Source of the DNA: Microbacterium sp. MYb45
GTDB lineage: Bacteria > Actinomycetota > Actinomycetes > Actinomycetales > Microbacteriaceae
Assembly (NCBI RefSeq): GCF_002979655.1
Contig: NZ_PCPG01000001.1
Span: 496,001 to 560,000, forward strand
Direction: 5' to 3'
DNA: 64,000 nt
This document shows positions 48,514 to 56,384 of the stretch, in pieces. The notes beneath the pieces are model-generated. The model saw only the letters and a list, made by a program, of their open reading frames with translations. It did no database searches and had not been told where the DNA came from. Position 1 is the stretch's first letter, and every line of letters starts with the position of its first letter. A program made the translations under genes and the position numbers.

Positions 48514-49290
48514 ATGAAGATCGCCCGGTTCAGCCACGACGAAGCCATCATGTACGGGATCATCGACGAGCGCGAGCTCGTGGTGCTCGCCGGAGACCCG
48601 ATGTTCACCGGGTACGAGACCACCGGCGCGCGTGTACCGCTCGCGGATGCTGCGCTGCTCGCCCCGGTGATCCCGCGGTCGAAGGTCGTCTGCGTCGGCA
48701 AGAACTACCACGACCACGCCGCCGAGATGGGGGGAGTGGCTCCCGAGGAGCCGCTGCTCTTCCTGAAGCCCAACACCTCGGTGATCGGCCCCGGCGACGC
48801 GATCGTGCGTCCGACCCTCTCCGAGCGCACCGAGTACGAGGGTGAGCTCGTCGTGGTGATCGGCAAGATCGCGAAGAACGTGAAGGCCGAGAACGCGCTC
48901 GACTACGTGCTGGGCTACACGATCGGGAATGACGTGACCGCGCGTGACCTGCAGCGCAAGGACGGCCAGTGGTCGCGTGCGAAGGGCTTCGACACGTTCT
49001 GCCCCCTCGGGCCGGTCATCGAGACCGATTTCGACCCGGCGAACGCCACCATCGAGACCCGCGTGAACGGAGAGGTGCGGCAGCACGCACCTCTGACCGA
49101 CATGATCCACTCCGTGCCGGCGATCATCGAGTACGCCTCCGCCGTGTTCACCCTGCTGCCCGGAGACGTGATCATGACGGGGACGCCGGCCGGTGTCGGC
49201 ACGTTCGAGGCCGGCGACGTGGTCGAGGTCGAGATCTCGGGACTGGGCATCCTGCGCAACAGCGTGCGCGACGCCGTACCCGCACCATGA
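48514..49290 (+). CDS. fumarylacetoacetate hydrolase family protein
   Basis: This 258-residue protein has the FAH fold: CVGKNYHDHAAEMG, the Mg-binding glutamates in RTEYEGELVVVIGK, YTIGNDVTARDLQ and MTGTPAGVGTFEAGD. Family members hydrolyse or isomerise beta-diketo acids such as acylpyruvates or decarboxylate oxaloacetate. The gene is found upstream of gltX in many actinobacteria, so a housekeeping role (for example metabolite repair) is more likely than aromatic catabolism. It overlaps the next gene by four bases and has a leaderless promoter. Confidence 0.88.
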   Translation: MKIARFSHDEAIMYGIIDERELVVLAGDPMFTGYETTGARVPLADAALLAPVIPRSKVVCVGKNYHDHAAEMGGVAPEEPLLFLKPNTSVIGPGDAIVRPTLSERTEYEGELVVVIGKIAKNVKAENALDYVLGYTIGNDVTARDLQRKDGQWSRAKGFDTFCPLGPVIETDFDPANATIETRVNGEVRQHAPLTDMIHSVPAIIEYASAVFTLLPGDVIMTGTPAGVGTFEAGDVVEVEISGLGILRNSVRDAVPAP

Positions 49291-50546
49291 GCGATGTCGC
49301 CCTGACGGCGACGCAGCAGGCGACCGTCCAGCGGCGGACCGTACTGGTGCTGTCCTTCGGGCAGGTGCTGGGCGGCATCGCCTTCGGCGCCACGGTGTCG
49401 CTCGGCGCTCTTCTGGCGGCGGACATCTCGGGGAACGATGCGCTCTCCGGCCTGGCGACGGCGTCGGTCACGTTGGGAGCGGCGGCGTGCGCCATTCCGC
49501 TCGCGCGTCTCGCCGCGCGCGTCGGGCGGCGTCGGGCACTCACCCTCGGCAACCTGTTCGCGCTGATCGGCATCGCCGTCGTCATCCTCGCCGCCTCTGT
49601 GCGGGTCTTCCCCCTGCTGCTGGCGGGCATCCTGATGATCGGCGCCGGCAACGCGGGCAACCTGCAGTCCCGGTTCGCGGCCACGGATCTGGCAGCACCT
49701 CAGCATCGCGGCCGTGATCTCTCGATCGTCGTCTGGTCGACGACCATCGGCGGGGTCGCCGGGCCCTTGCTCCTCGGTCCCGGAGAGATCGTGGGGCAGG
49801 CGGTCGGCATGCCGCCGCAGACCGGCTCATATCTGTTCTCGTTCGTTGCGCAGTGTGCGGCTCTGGTGCTGTACCTCGTAGCCCTCCACCCCGATCCGCT
49901 GCTCGCTGCGCAGCGTCTCGCGAAGGTGGCGGCGGCGACGACCGGGGCCGTGGTGCTCGACCGCCCTCGTGTAGCGCGCTACGCGATCTTCGCGGTCGCC
50001 GGATCCCACGTGGTGATGGCGTCCGTGATGGCGATGACGCCCGTGCACCTCTCGCACATGGCACATGGCGCGCAGGGCATGGCAGCCACTCCGGCCGATG
50101 TGTCCGCGCTCGTCGGCATCACGATCGCTTTGCACGTCGGCGGCATGTACGCTCTGTCGCCCGTGTTCGGCGTGCTCGCCGATCGCTGGGGGCGTCTGCG
50201 CGTGGTGCTGTTGGGTCAGGTGCTGCTCGCCGGTGCGCTGGCGTTCGCCGTGTTCACGGGCACGGAGGCCTGGGGCGTGATGGTCGCGCTCATCCTGCTG
50301 GGGCTGGGCTGGAGTGCGGCGACGGTCGCCGGTGCCGCACTGCTCACCGAGGCGTCCGCACCGGAGCTGCGCACCCGCCGGCAGGGCCGCAGCGACTCGC
50401 TGATGAGCCTCTCGGCGGCAGCCGGATCGGTACTGGCCGGGGTCGTCCTGGCGAACTTCCAGTACGCGGGGCTCGGTGTGGCCGCGTTCATCCTGGTGAT
50501 CGCGATCGTCGCCCTGTCTCCGCTGGCTCGCTCCGGCACCCGATGA
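49287..50546 (+). CDS. MFS transporter
   Basis: This 419-residue, 12-TM carrier has TVLVLSFGQVLGGIAFGATV in TM1, ARLAARVGRRRALTLGN (motif A) and GVLADRWGRLRVVLLGQVLL in the second half. Substrate unknown. The ATG overlaps the stop of the FAA-hydrolase gene (ATGA) and its stop overlaps the methyltransferase ATG in the same way, making a translationally coupled trio. Confidence 0.83.
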   Translation: MSDVALTATQQATVQRRTVLVLSFGQVLGGIAFGATVSLGALLAADISGNDALSGLATASVTLGAAACAIPLARLAARVGRRRALTLGNLFALIGIAVVILAASVRVFPLLLAGILMIGAGNAGNLQSRFAATDLAAPQHRGRDLSIVVWSTTIGGVAGPLLLGPGEIVGQAVGMPPQTGSYLFSFVAQCAALVLYLVALHPDPLLAAQRLAKVAAATTGAVVLDRPRVARYAIFAVAGSHVVMASVMAMTPVHLSHMAHGAQGMAATPADVSALVGITIALHVGGMYALSPVFGVLADRWGRLRVVLLGQVLLAGALAFAVFTGTEAWGVMVALILLGLGWSAATVAGAALLTEASAPELRTRRQGRSDSLMSLSAAAGSVLAGVVLANFQYAGLGVAAFILVIAIVALSPLARSGTR

Positions 50547-51307
50547 AGGACTGGGCCGGGGTCGGGGAGGCATACGCCGTCTCGTACGCGGACCTGTGCG
50601 CAGGGACCTTCCCCGTGATGCGTGACGCGCTGGGCACGCCTGGCGACCGCAACCTGCTCGATGTCGGTGCCGGCGACGGCACACTCGCCGAAACGTGGTC
50701 GGTGGGCGGATGGGATGTCACCGCCTGCGAACCGGAGGCGTCGATGCGCGCCGTCTCGCGGCGGCGGCATCCTGCGATCGAGCCGGTCGACGGTGCACTG
50801 CCCGATCTTCCGTTCGCCGACGGCACGTTCGACGTCGTCGTCGCGAACTTCGTGCTGAATCACGTCGCCTCGCCACGCGAATCGGCCGCCGAACTGCGCC
50901 GGGTGAGTCGCGGCATCGTCATCGCGACCACCTGGACGCTGTCGCCCTCCTGGCTCTGGGCCGAGATCACGGGACGTGCCGGGCTGAAGCCGTTCGCGGG
51001 CGCGAGGCTTCCGGCTGCGGAGGACTTCGAGCGGACGCCCGAGGGTTTCGCACGGATGCTGAGGGAGGCGGGCCTGGGCCATGTCGCCGTCGCGGAGCAT
51101 GAGTGGGCCTGGAACGCGCGACCCGAGGCGCTCTGGGCATCGGTCGAAGGAGGCGTCGCCGGTGCGGGCGCCCTCTACGCCGGACTGGATGCGGGCGATC
51201 GGCGACGTTTCCGCGCGGCCTTCGACTTCGTCGTCGAGCAGCGGCGGAGAGGTGGCGTTCTGCCCCTCGAGCACCGGGCGGCGATAGCCGTGGCGACGGA
51301 CGCCTGA
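50543..51307 (+). CDS. class I SAM-dependent methyltransferase
   Basis: This 254-residue protein has a small-molecule methyltransferase fold: motif I LLDVGAGDGTLAE (about residues 36-48), acidic CEPEASM, and LPFADGTFDVVVANFVLNHV. The target is unknown. It overlaps the upstream MFS gene by four bases and ends about 50 bases before the gltX promoter. Coupling to a carrier suggests modification of an exported or imported small molecule, but this is inference. Confidence 0.85.
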   Translation: MKDWAGVGEAYAVSYADLCAGTFPVMRDALGTPGDRNLLDVGAGDGTLAETWSVGGWDVTACEPEASMRAVSRRRHPAIEPVDGALPDLPFADGTFDVVVANFVLNHVASPRESAAELRRVSRGIVIATTWTLSPSWLWAEITGRAGLKPFAGARLPAAEDFERTPEGFARMLREAGLGHVAVAEHEWAWNARPEALWASVEGGVAGAGALYAGLDAGDRRRFRAAFDFVVEQRRRGGVLPLEHRAAIAVATDA

Positions 51308-51345
51308 ACGCCCACCGCCCGCCAGCGGAGACGACCTCGTCCCCG

Positions 51346-51351
51346 TAGAAT
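51346..51351 (+). promoter_or_regulatory. -10 element of gltX
   Basis: TAGAAT ends 9 bases before the ATG, so the 5' leader would be only about 3 bases, as for miaB. Confidence 0.55.
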
Positions 51352-51360
51352 CGAAGGGCT

Positions 51361-52866
51361 ATGGCTACCCCTCACCCCCTCACCACGACTGTCAGTGGTG
51401 CCGACGTCCGCGTCCGCTTCTGCCCATCGCCGACCGGGCTGCCGCACGTCGGCATGGTCCGCACGGCGCTCTACAACTGGGCGTACGCACGCCACAACGG
51501 CGGGAAGATGGTGTTCCGCATCGAGGACACCGATGCCGCCCGCGACAGCGAGGAGAGCTTCCGTCAGCTCGTCGATGCGCTCACCTGGCTCAAGATCGAC
51601 TGGGACGAGGGTGTCGAGGTCGGCGGACCCCACGCTCCGTATCGGCAGTCCGAGCGCCACGACATCTACCGTGAGGTGATCGACAAGCTCATCGCCACCG
51701 GGGCGCTGTACGAGAGCTACTCGACGGCGGAGGAGATCGACGCGCGCAACGAGGCCGCAGGCCGCGCCAAGCAGCTCGGCTACGACAACTTCGACCGCGA
51801 CCTCACCGACGAGCAGAAGGCGGCGTTCCGCGCCGAGGGCCGCCAGCCCGCCCTGCGCCTGCGCGTGCCGGACGAGGACGTCACCTACGTCGACCTCATC
51901 CGCGGCGAGGTCACGTTCCCCGCGGGTTCGTTCCCCGACTTCGTGGTCGTGCGGCCGAACGGCGTGCCGCTGTACACGTTCGTGAACCCTGTCGACGACG
52001 CGCTCATGGGCATCACCCACGTCCTGCGCGGCGAAGACCTCATGCCCTCCACCGCGCGCCAGCTCTCGCTGTATGCGGCGCTGATCGACGCCGGTGTCAC
52101 GACCTTCGTGCCGCGCTTCGCGCACATGCCGCTCGTGCTGGGCGAGACCGGCAACAAGAAGCTCTCCAAGCGCGACCCGCAGGCCGACCTGTTCCTGCAC
52201 CGCGACCGCGGCTTCATCCCCGAGGGGCTGTTGAACTACCTGGCGCTGCTCGGGTGGTCGATCGGTCCGGACCGCGACGTGTTTTCGCTCGACGAGTTCA
52301 CCGCGGCGTTCGACATCGAGAACGTCAATCCGAACCCGGCACGCTTCGACCAGAAGAAGGCCGAATCGATCAACGGCGACCACATCCGGATGCTGGGGGA
52401 GAAGGACTTCGCCGAGCGGACGATCCCGTATCTCGCGGCGGCCGGCCTCTTCGACGAGCCCACGCACGAGCAGCTCGTGATGGCCTTCCGGGTCGCACCG
52501 CTCGTGCAGGAGAGGGTGCAGCTGCTGGGCGAGGTCCCCGGCATGGTCGGGTTCCTGTTCGAGGACGAGGTCTCCTACGCCGAAGACGCGCTCAAGGGTC
52601 TGCCGGCGAATGCTGCCGAGGTCCTCGACGCGTGCGTCAGCGCCCTCGAGCCCGTGGAGGATTTCGTGCCCGAGAAGATCCAGGAAGCGCTGGCCACGGC
52701 GCTCGTCGAGAAGCTGGAGCTCAAGCCGCGGATCGCTTACGGGCCGCCGCGGGTCGCCATCACCGGCCGTCGGATCTCGCCGCCGCTGTTCGAGTCGATG
52801 GAGCTGCTCGGCAAGGATGAGTCCCTGCGTCGTCTGCGGTCGCTCTCGGCATTCCTCGCGAGCTGA
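51361..52866 (+). CDS. gltX: glutamyl-tRNA synthetase
   Basis: GltX (501 residues) is a class I synthetase. The HIGH-like signature is [19 protein letters not shown] (about 21-39) with the zinc-region-lacking actinobacterial form, and the KMSKS-like sequence is [11 protein letters not shown] (about 265). The tRNA-binding C-domain is complete. As in most actinobacteria it may be non-discriminating and also charge tRNA-Gln, to be corrected by GatCAB. The tRNA-Gln gene follows about 100 bases downstream. The ATG at 51361 has a near-leaderless promoter. Confidence 0.95.
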   Translation: MATPHPLTTTVSGADVRVRFCPSPTGLPHVGMVRTALYNWAYARHNGGKMVFRIEDTDAARDSEESFRQLVDALTWLKIDWDEGVEVGGPHAPYRQSERHDIYREVIDKLIATGALYESYSTAEEIDARNEAAGRAKQLGYDNFDRDLTDEQKAAFRAEGRQPALRLRVPDEDVTYVDLIRGEVTFPAGSFPDFVVVRPNGVPLYTFVNPVDDALMGITHVLRGEDLMPSTARQLSLYAALIDAGVTTFVPRFAHMPLVLGETGNKKLSKRDPQADLFLHRDRGFIPEGLLNYLALLGWSIGPDRDVFSLDEFTAAFDIENVNPNPARFDQKKAESINGDHIRMLGEKDFAERTIPYLAAAGLFDEPTHEQLVMAFRVAPLVQERVQLLGEVPGMVGFLFEDEVSYAEDALKGLPANAAEVLDACVSALEPVEDFVPEKIQEALATALVEKLELKPRIAYGPPRVAITGRRISPPLFESMELLGKDESLRRLRSLSAFLAS

Positions 52867-52964
52867 GCGCGACGCGCCCGAGCGGCGGTGCGCACCGGTG
52901 GTTTTGGTGTTCCGCCGTCGCTCGGGTAAGCTTGAATCTCGGTGCGAGGCTCCGGTTTCGCCCT

Positions 52965-53036
52965 TGGGGTATGGTGTAATTGGCAACACGGCGGTTTCTG
53001 GTTCCGTTGTTCTTGGTTCGAGTCCAGGTACCCCAG
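52965..53036 (+). tRNA. tRNA-Gln (CTG)
   Basis: This is a 72-nt cloverleaf. Acceptor TGGGGTA/TACCCCA, D-stem GTGT/ACAC, anticodon loop TTCTGGT with CTG, T-arm CTTGG-TTCGAGT-CCAGG. The 31:39 position is a T-T mismatch closing the anticodon stem. CCA is not encoded. It lies directly after gltX. Confidence 0.95.
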
Positions 53037-53040
53037 CAAG

Positions 53041-53073
53041 ACGAAAACCCCCGCTCAGGCGGGGGTTTCGTCG
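53041..53073 (+). terminator. terminator of tRNA-Gln
   Basis: ACGAAAACCCCCGC pairs with GCGGGGGTTTCGT (one bulged A) and is followed by CGTTT. Confidence 0.85.
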
Positions 53074-53162
53074 TTTCCGCGGGTACTGATTCCGGCTGGC
53101 GGCGGGCACCTGTCGACGCCGACATCCATCGAACGGACGAGGCCGGCGGGGTTCGCACGCAA

Positions 53163-53168
53163 TAGGCT
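53163..53168 (+). promoter_or_regulatory. -10 element of 53175 membrane protein gene (leaderless)
   Basis: TAGGCT ends exactly 6 bases before the ATG at 53175. Confidence 0.6.
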
Positions 53169-53174
53169 CCGAGC

Positions 53175-53669
53175 ATGGCCCTGGAGTCTCTCTTCCTCCG
53201 TCTCGACCGGATCGCGGGCGGGCGGCAGGCCGGCGTCGCGATCAGCGAGGCCGACCGCACGCACCCCAAAACCGTGCGAGCGTTCACGTGGATCCTCTGG
53301 CTCCTCGTCGTCGAACTCGTGATCGGTGTGGGCGCCGTCATCGTCGCTCTGGTGCTGGCGGTCGATGGCGAGTCCGTCTCGTTCGCCGTCTGGATGCGAA
53401 CTCTGGTCGTCCTCGCGATGACCGCGACATTGTTCTACTTCGCGTGGCGCGCGCAGCACGGCTGGCGATGGGCCTATCAGCGGCTGCGACTGTTCGCTCA
53501 GATCTTTCCCGTCATCACGCTCGTGATTGCCGCGATCCCCGGCCTGTACCCCCTCTGGATGGTGTCCGAGCAGATCGTCTTCAGTCTGATCATGATCGGC
53601 ATAGCCGACTTCCTCACGAGCGATCACATGCGCCGCACCTTCGCGCGACCTCCGGCCGACGCCGAATAG
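53175..53669 (+). CDS. hypothetical membrane protein
   Basis: This 164-residue protein has about four predicted TM helices (about 38-63, 72-92, 108-125 and 130-150) and a basic N-terminus. No family is recognised with confidence. It is monocistronic with a leaderless promoter and precedes topoisomerase IB by 87 bases. Confidence 0.68.
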   Translation: MALESLFLRLDRIAGGRQAGVAISEADRTHPKTVRAFTWILWLLVVELVIGVGAVIVALVLAVDGESVSFAVWMRTLVVLAMTATLFYFAWRAQHGWRWAYQRLRLFAQIFPVITLVIAAIPGLYPLWMVSEQIVFSLIMIGIADFLTSDHMRRTFARPPADAE

Positions 53670-53756
53670 CACGGCGGGGCGCGCGACGCCACTCCCTATC
53701 GCTGCACTTCGGAGACCGGCATCCTCGGCGGAGACGACTTCAGGGGAGGAGCACGA

Positions 53757-54770
53757 ATGGCCAGACTGGTTCGGGTGGCACCAGACGAGGATCCGGGCTT
53801 CCGACGGGTTCGCTCGGGATCGGGTTTCCGCTACGTCGATCCCGCAGGCGAGACCGCACCGGAGGCGGATCGCGAACGCATCAGCGATCTGGTCATCCCG
53901 CCTGCGTGGCACGACGTGTGGATCGCGGCGGACCCGCTCGCGCACATCCAGGCCGTGGGGATCGACGGCGCGGGGCGCAAGCAGTACCTGTACCACCCGC
54001 TGTGGCGCGTGAGCCGTGATCGCCGCAAGTTCGTGCGAGCGCTCGACCTTGCGGCCGCGCTCCCCGGTGCCAGAGCTCAGGTGACCAGGGCGCTCAAAGA
54101 GGAAGGGCAGACCAAGGAGCGCGCTCTGGCTATCGCCTTCCGCCTGCTCGATGATGCGGCGCTCCGCATCGGCTCCGAGCGATACCTCGTGCGGCACGGC
54201 AGCCGCGGGCTCACGACCCTTCGCCGGCGCGACGTGCGCGTGTCCGGCAGCGACGTGGCGTTGTCCTTCCCCGCGAAGAGCGGCCGCACCGCCTCGATCG
54301 AGATCACCGACGAGTCGCTCGCGGACGCGCTGACCGATTTCGCCGCAGGGAAGTCAGGAGCTTTCCTTCTGGCCTATCGCCGCGGTCGTCGCCGTGTGCG
54401 CATCACTCCCGCCGAGGTCAACACGTACCTCCGCGAGGTGACGGGGGCGTCTTTCACGGCCAAGGACTTCCGTACCCTGCACGGGACCGTCATCGCGGCC
54501 GATGCACTCGCGCGGATCGGCGAGCTCGACCGTCGCAAAGATCGCGACCAGGCCGAGCGACTCGCCGTGCAGGCCGCCGCGACCGCGCTCGGGAACACGA
54601 CTGCCGTCGCACGCGGCAGCTACATCGATCCGCGGGTCTTCCGCCAGTACGCACGGGGACGCACGCTGGACCTCTCGGTGACGCCCGAGACGGCCATCCG
54701 ACGGCTCCTGGGTGGGCCGGAGATCTCGAAGAACGTCAACCGGCGAGCTGCAGCCAGACGACAGCGATGA
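53757..54770 (+). CDS. DNA topoisomerase IB
   Basis: This 337-residue poxvirus/bacterial-type enzyme relaxes supercoils through a 3'-phosphotyrosine. Catalytic residues fit the family: Arg in LRIGSERYL (about 137), KDFRTLHGT (Arg 239, His 242) and the nucleophile Tyr 289 in ARGSYIDPRVF. The N-terminal DNA-binding domain (LVIPPAWHDVWI, GRKQYLYHPLWR) is complete. ATG follows GGGGAGGAG. The last 35 bases overlap the 3' end of the convergent membrane-protein gene, so the basic tail (NRRAAARRQR) is read antisense to that gene's last codons. Confidence 0.93.
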   Translation: MARLVRVAPDEDPGFRRVRSGSGFRYVDPAGETAPEADRERISDLVIPPAWHDVWIAADPLAHIQAVGIDGAGRKQYLYHPLWRVSRDRRKFVRALDLAAALPGARAQVTRALKEEGQTKERALAIAFRLLDDAALRIGSERYLVRHGSRGLTTLRRRDVRVSGSDVALSFPAKSGRTASIEITDESLADALTDFAAGKSGAFLLAYRRGRRRVRITPAEVNTYLREVTGASFTAKDFRTLHGTVIAADALARIGELDRRKDRDQAERLAVQAAATALGNTTAVARGSYIDPRVFRQYARGRTLDLSVTPETAIRRLLGGPEISKNVNRRAAARRQR

Positions 54771-55743
54771 GCATCGGGATGAGTGGTGTGGCCACTGCGG
54801 CGATCACCGGCCACCACCGCGCACGGGTGTCCACGGTTCGAGCGCGCTCGGTGAGAGTGTCGCCTTCGCGGCGGTAGGACTGCGGGTCGAGCGGAGCGGC
54901 AGCCTCATCGCGGTACAGCAGCGTCCGTCGTCCGAACCGCTCGTGCAGCGCGGCGAGCACCGTGAGGAACCCGTGGAGCTCGCTCTCGTCGGTGAGGTCG
55001 ACCGCAGGAAGGTACAGGTGCAGCGTGCTGTCGACGATCTCCAGATCGAGGTCGGCGCTCTCATCGAGAAGGATCGCCATCAGATCGGGTGTGAGCACAT
55101 ACAGCGCGTCGGTCTCGTAACCGTGCGGGACGGACACCTCGAACACATCGCTGAAGTTCCCCTCCAACCGCAGCTGCGAGCGGCCGGTCGGTCGTCGCGG
55201 AAGCACACTGAGCGCTCCACCGCCCCGACGCGAGCGGAGCGTGATCCTCGGCGCTTCCGACGGGAGGGGGATACGCACGGCGCGCACGGTATGCGTGGTC
55301 GCTCCCTCGCGGTCGCCGACGACGAAGATGCGCTCGACGCTGTCGAACGGGAGGCTGGTGTGGAGTGCATCGAGGTGGTCCTGGGCGGTGCGGCTCCCAC
55401 GGTCTATCTGCTCGTCGATGGATCCGCCCCACATACGGTCGCCGATGTCTGCGCGGTACATCCACCCGAGCGCCTGTGCGATGGCTTCGAGGTTCGCGCG
55501 TCGCCGTCGATGCTGCACGACTGCGAAGGTCGAGGTGGCGACGAGCACAGCGCCCGCGACGATCGTCGCCAGCTGTGCGAGGAGCAAGGAGGCACCATCG
55601 AGCCCGAAGCCCACGGGCAGCAGATAGAACGCGACGCCGGCGGCGATCACCAGATAGGCCACCGACGCGGCGATCAGTCGGAAACCGCCCCGCACGGGGG
55701 TTCCCGCGTGCGGGGCGGGCATCGGTTCCGAGTGCGTGAACAC
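54736..55743 (-). CDS. hypothetical membrane protein (3 TM), STAND-adjacent
   Basis: This 335-residue protein has two N-terminal helices (about 23-45 and 50-72), a roughly 220-residue soluble domain (ALGWMYRADIGDRMWGGSID to YRDEAAAPLDPQSY) and one C-terminal helix (about 310-332). I do not recognise the family. It starts with GTG two bases after the stop of the upstream gene, so the two are an operon. Its C-terminus is encoded antisense to the topoisomerase tail. The pair is divergent from the STAND protein gene. Confidence 0.72.
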   Translation of the reverse strand: MFTHSEPMPAPHAGTPVRGGFRLIAASVAYLVIAAGVAFYLLPVGFGLDGASLLLAQLATIVAGAVLVATSTFAVVQHRRRRANLEAIAQALGWMYRADIGDRMWGGSIDEQIDRGSRTAQDHLDALHTSLPFDSVERIFVVGDREGATTHTVRAVRIPLPSEAPRITLRSRRGGGALSVLPRRPTGRSQLRLEGNFSDVFEVSVPHGYETDALYVLTPDLMAILLDESADLDLEIVDSTLHLYLPAVDLTDESELHGFLTVLAALHERFGRRTLLYRDEAAAPLDPQSYRREGDTLTERARTVDTRARWWPVIAAVATPLIPMLIAVVWLQLAG

Positions 55744-55745
55744 CG

Positions 55746-56243
55746 TCAGGGCTTGTACACGATGGCGATGTTCAGCTGGCCGTTCTCGCGTGCCCAGGCG
55801 AGCCAGCGCGGTTCGTTCAGACCGTTGAGACGCTGGATCGGGATGACGTAGATGCCCTGATCGATCCGGCTCAGCGCGCGGAACTCAGGCTTCTTCGAGA
55901 TCCAGATGGTGCCCCCGCCGTCCCACGGCTCGAGGCACGAGTACACATACCCGTGCTCGCGGAGGTTGATCCGGTCGGTCAGGCTCTCGGCCTGCTGTCG
56001 GAGCTCGGTGACCACGTCGGCGGGCACCGTGCCGTCCAGGGTGAACGCGGCGACGTCGTACACGTTGCCCTCGCCGAAGTCCCGCGTCGTGAGGATGGTC
56101 AGTTCGGTGACCCCCTTGTCGGAGGTGCGGGTCCACAGCGCGTGCGAGTTCTTCGCACGCTTGTTCATCAGGAACCCGCCGAAGTTCACCTTCTGGAACG
56201 AGAAGTCGTCGAGCTTCGCGGCGATCTCTGCGCGTGTCGTCAT
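55746..56243 (-). CDS. hypothetical cytoplasmic protein, STAND-adjacent
   Basis: This 165-residue protein lacks TM helices or a signal. Notable sequence includes AAKLDDFSFQKVNFGGFLMN near the N-terminus and AWARENGQLNIAIVYKP at the end. No family is recognised. ATG has AAGGAG 9 bases upstream and a TAGGCT hexamer at 56290-56295 (minus). It heads a two-gene operon with the membrane protein at 54736 and shares a 141-base control region with the divergent STAND gene. Confidence 0.72.
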   Translation of the reverse strand: MTTRAEIAAKLDDFSFQKVNFGGFLMNKRAKNSHALWTRTSDKGVTELTILTTRDFGEGNVYDVAAFTLDGTVPADVVTELRQQAESLTDRINLREHGYVYSCLEPWDGGGTIWISKKPEFRALSRIDQGIYVIPIQRLNGLNEPRWLAWARENGQLNIAIVYKP

Positions 56244-56289
56244 GGGGAGTGTCTCCTTGTCCGGGAGGTCCGGCGGCCTCCGTCGAGCG

Positions 56290-56295
56290 AGCCTA
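56290..56295 (-). promoter_or_regulatory. -10 element of the 55746/54736 operon
   Basis: TAGGCT on the minus strand is followed by CG(CT)CGAC, mirroring the divergent promoter's TAGGCTCGAC. It gives about a 40-base leader with a Shine-Dalgarno. Confidence 0.5.
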
Positions 56296-56322
56296 GGTGC
56301 CCGCCACCGGGCGCCGTCGGAC

Positions 56323-56341
56323 CCCGAACGAGCCCGAACGA
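56323..56341. promoter_or_regulatory. phased direct repeats in STAND control region
   Basis: CCCGAACGA occurs at 56323-56331 and again at 56333-56341, a 10-base period (one helical turn). They lie about 32 bases upstream of the STAND gene's -10 and 28 bases from the opposite -10, a typical place for an activator. Confidence 0.55.
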
Positions 56342-56372
56342 CGCGCCGGCTGAGCGCCGCCGCAGCCTGCCA

Positions 56373-56378
56373 TAGGCT
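56373..56378 (+). promoter_or_regulatory. -10 element of STAND gene (leaderless)
   Basis: TAGGCT ends exactly 6 bases before the ATG at 56385. Confidence 0.6.
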
Positions 56379-56384
56379 CGACTC

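Noticed and set aside
52991..53010. tRNA-Gln as a pseudogene because of the T-T pair at 31:39
   Set aside because: All other stems are complete and position 39 is often pseudouridine in tRNAs; the gene is followed by a normal terminator.
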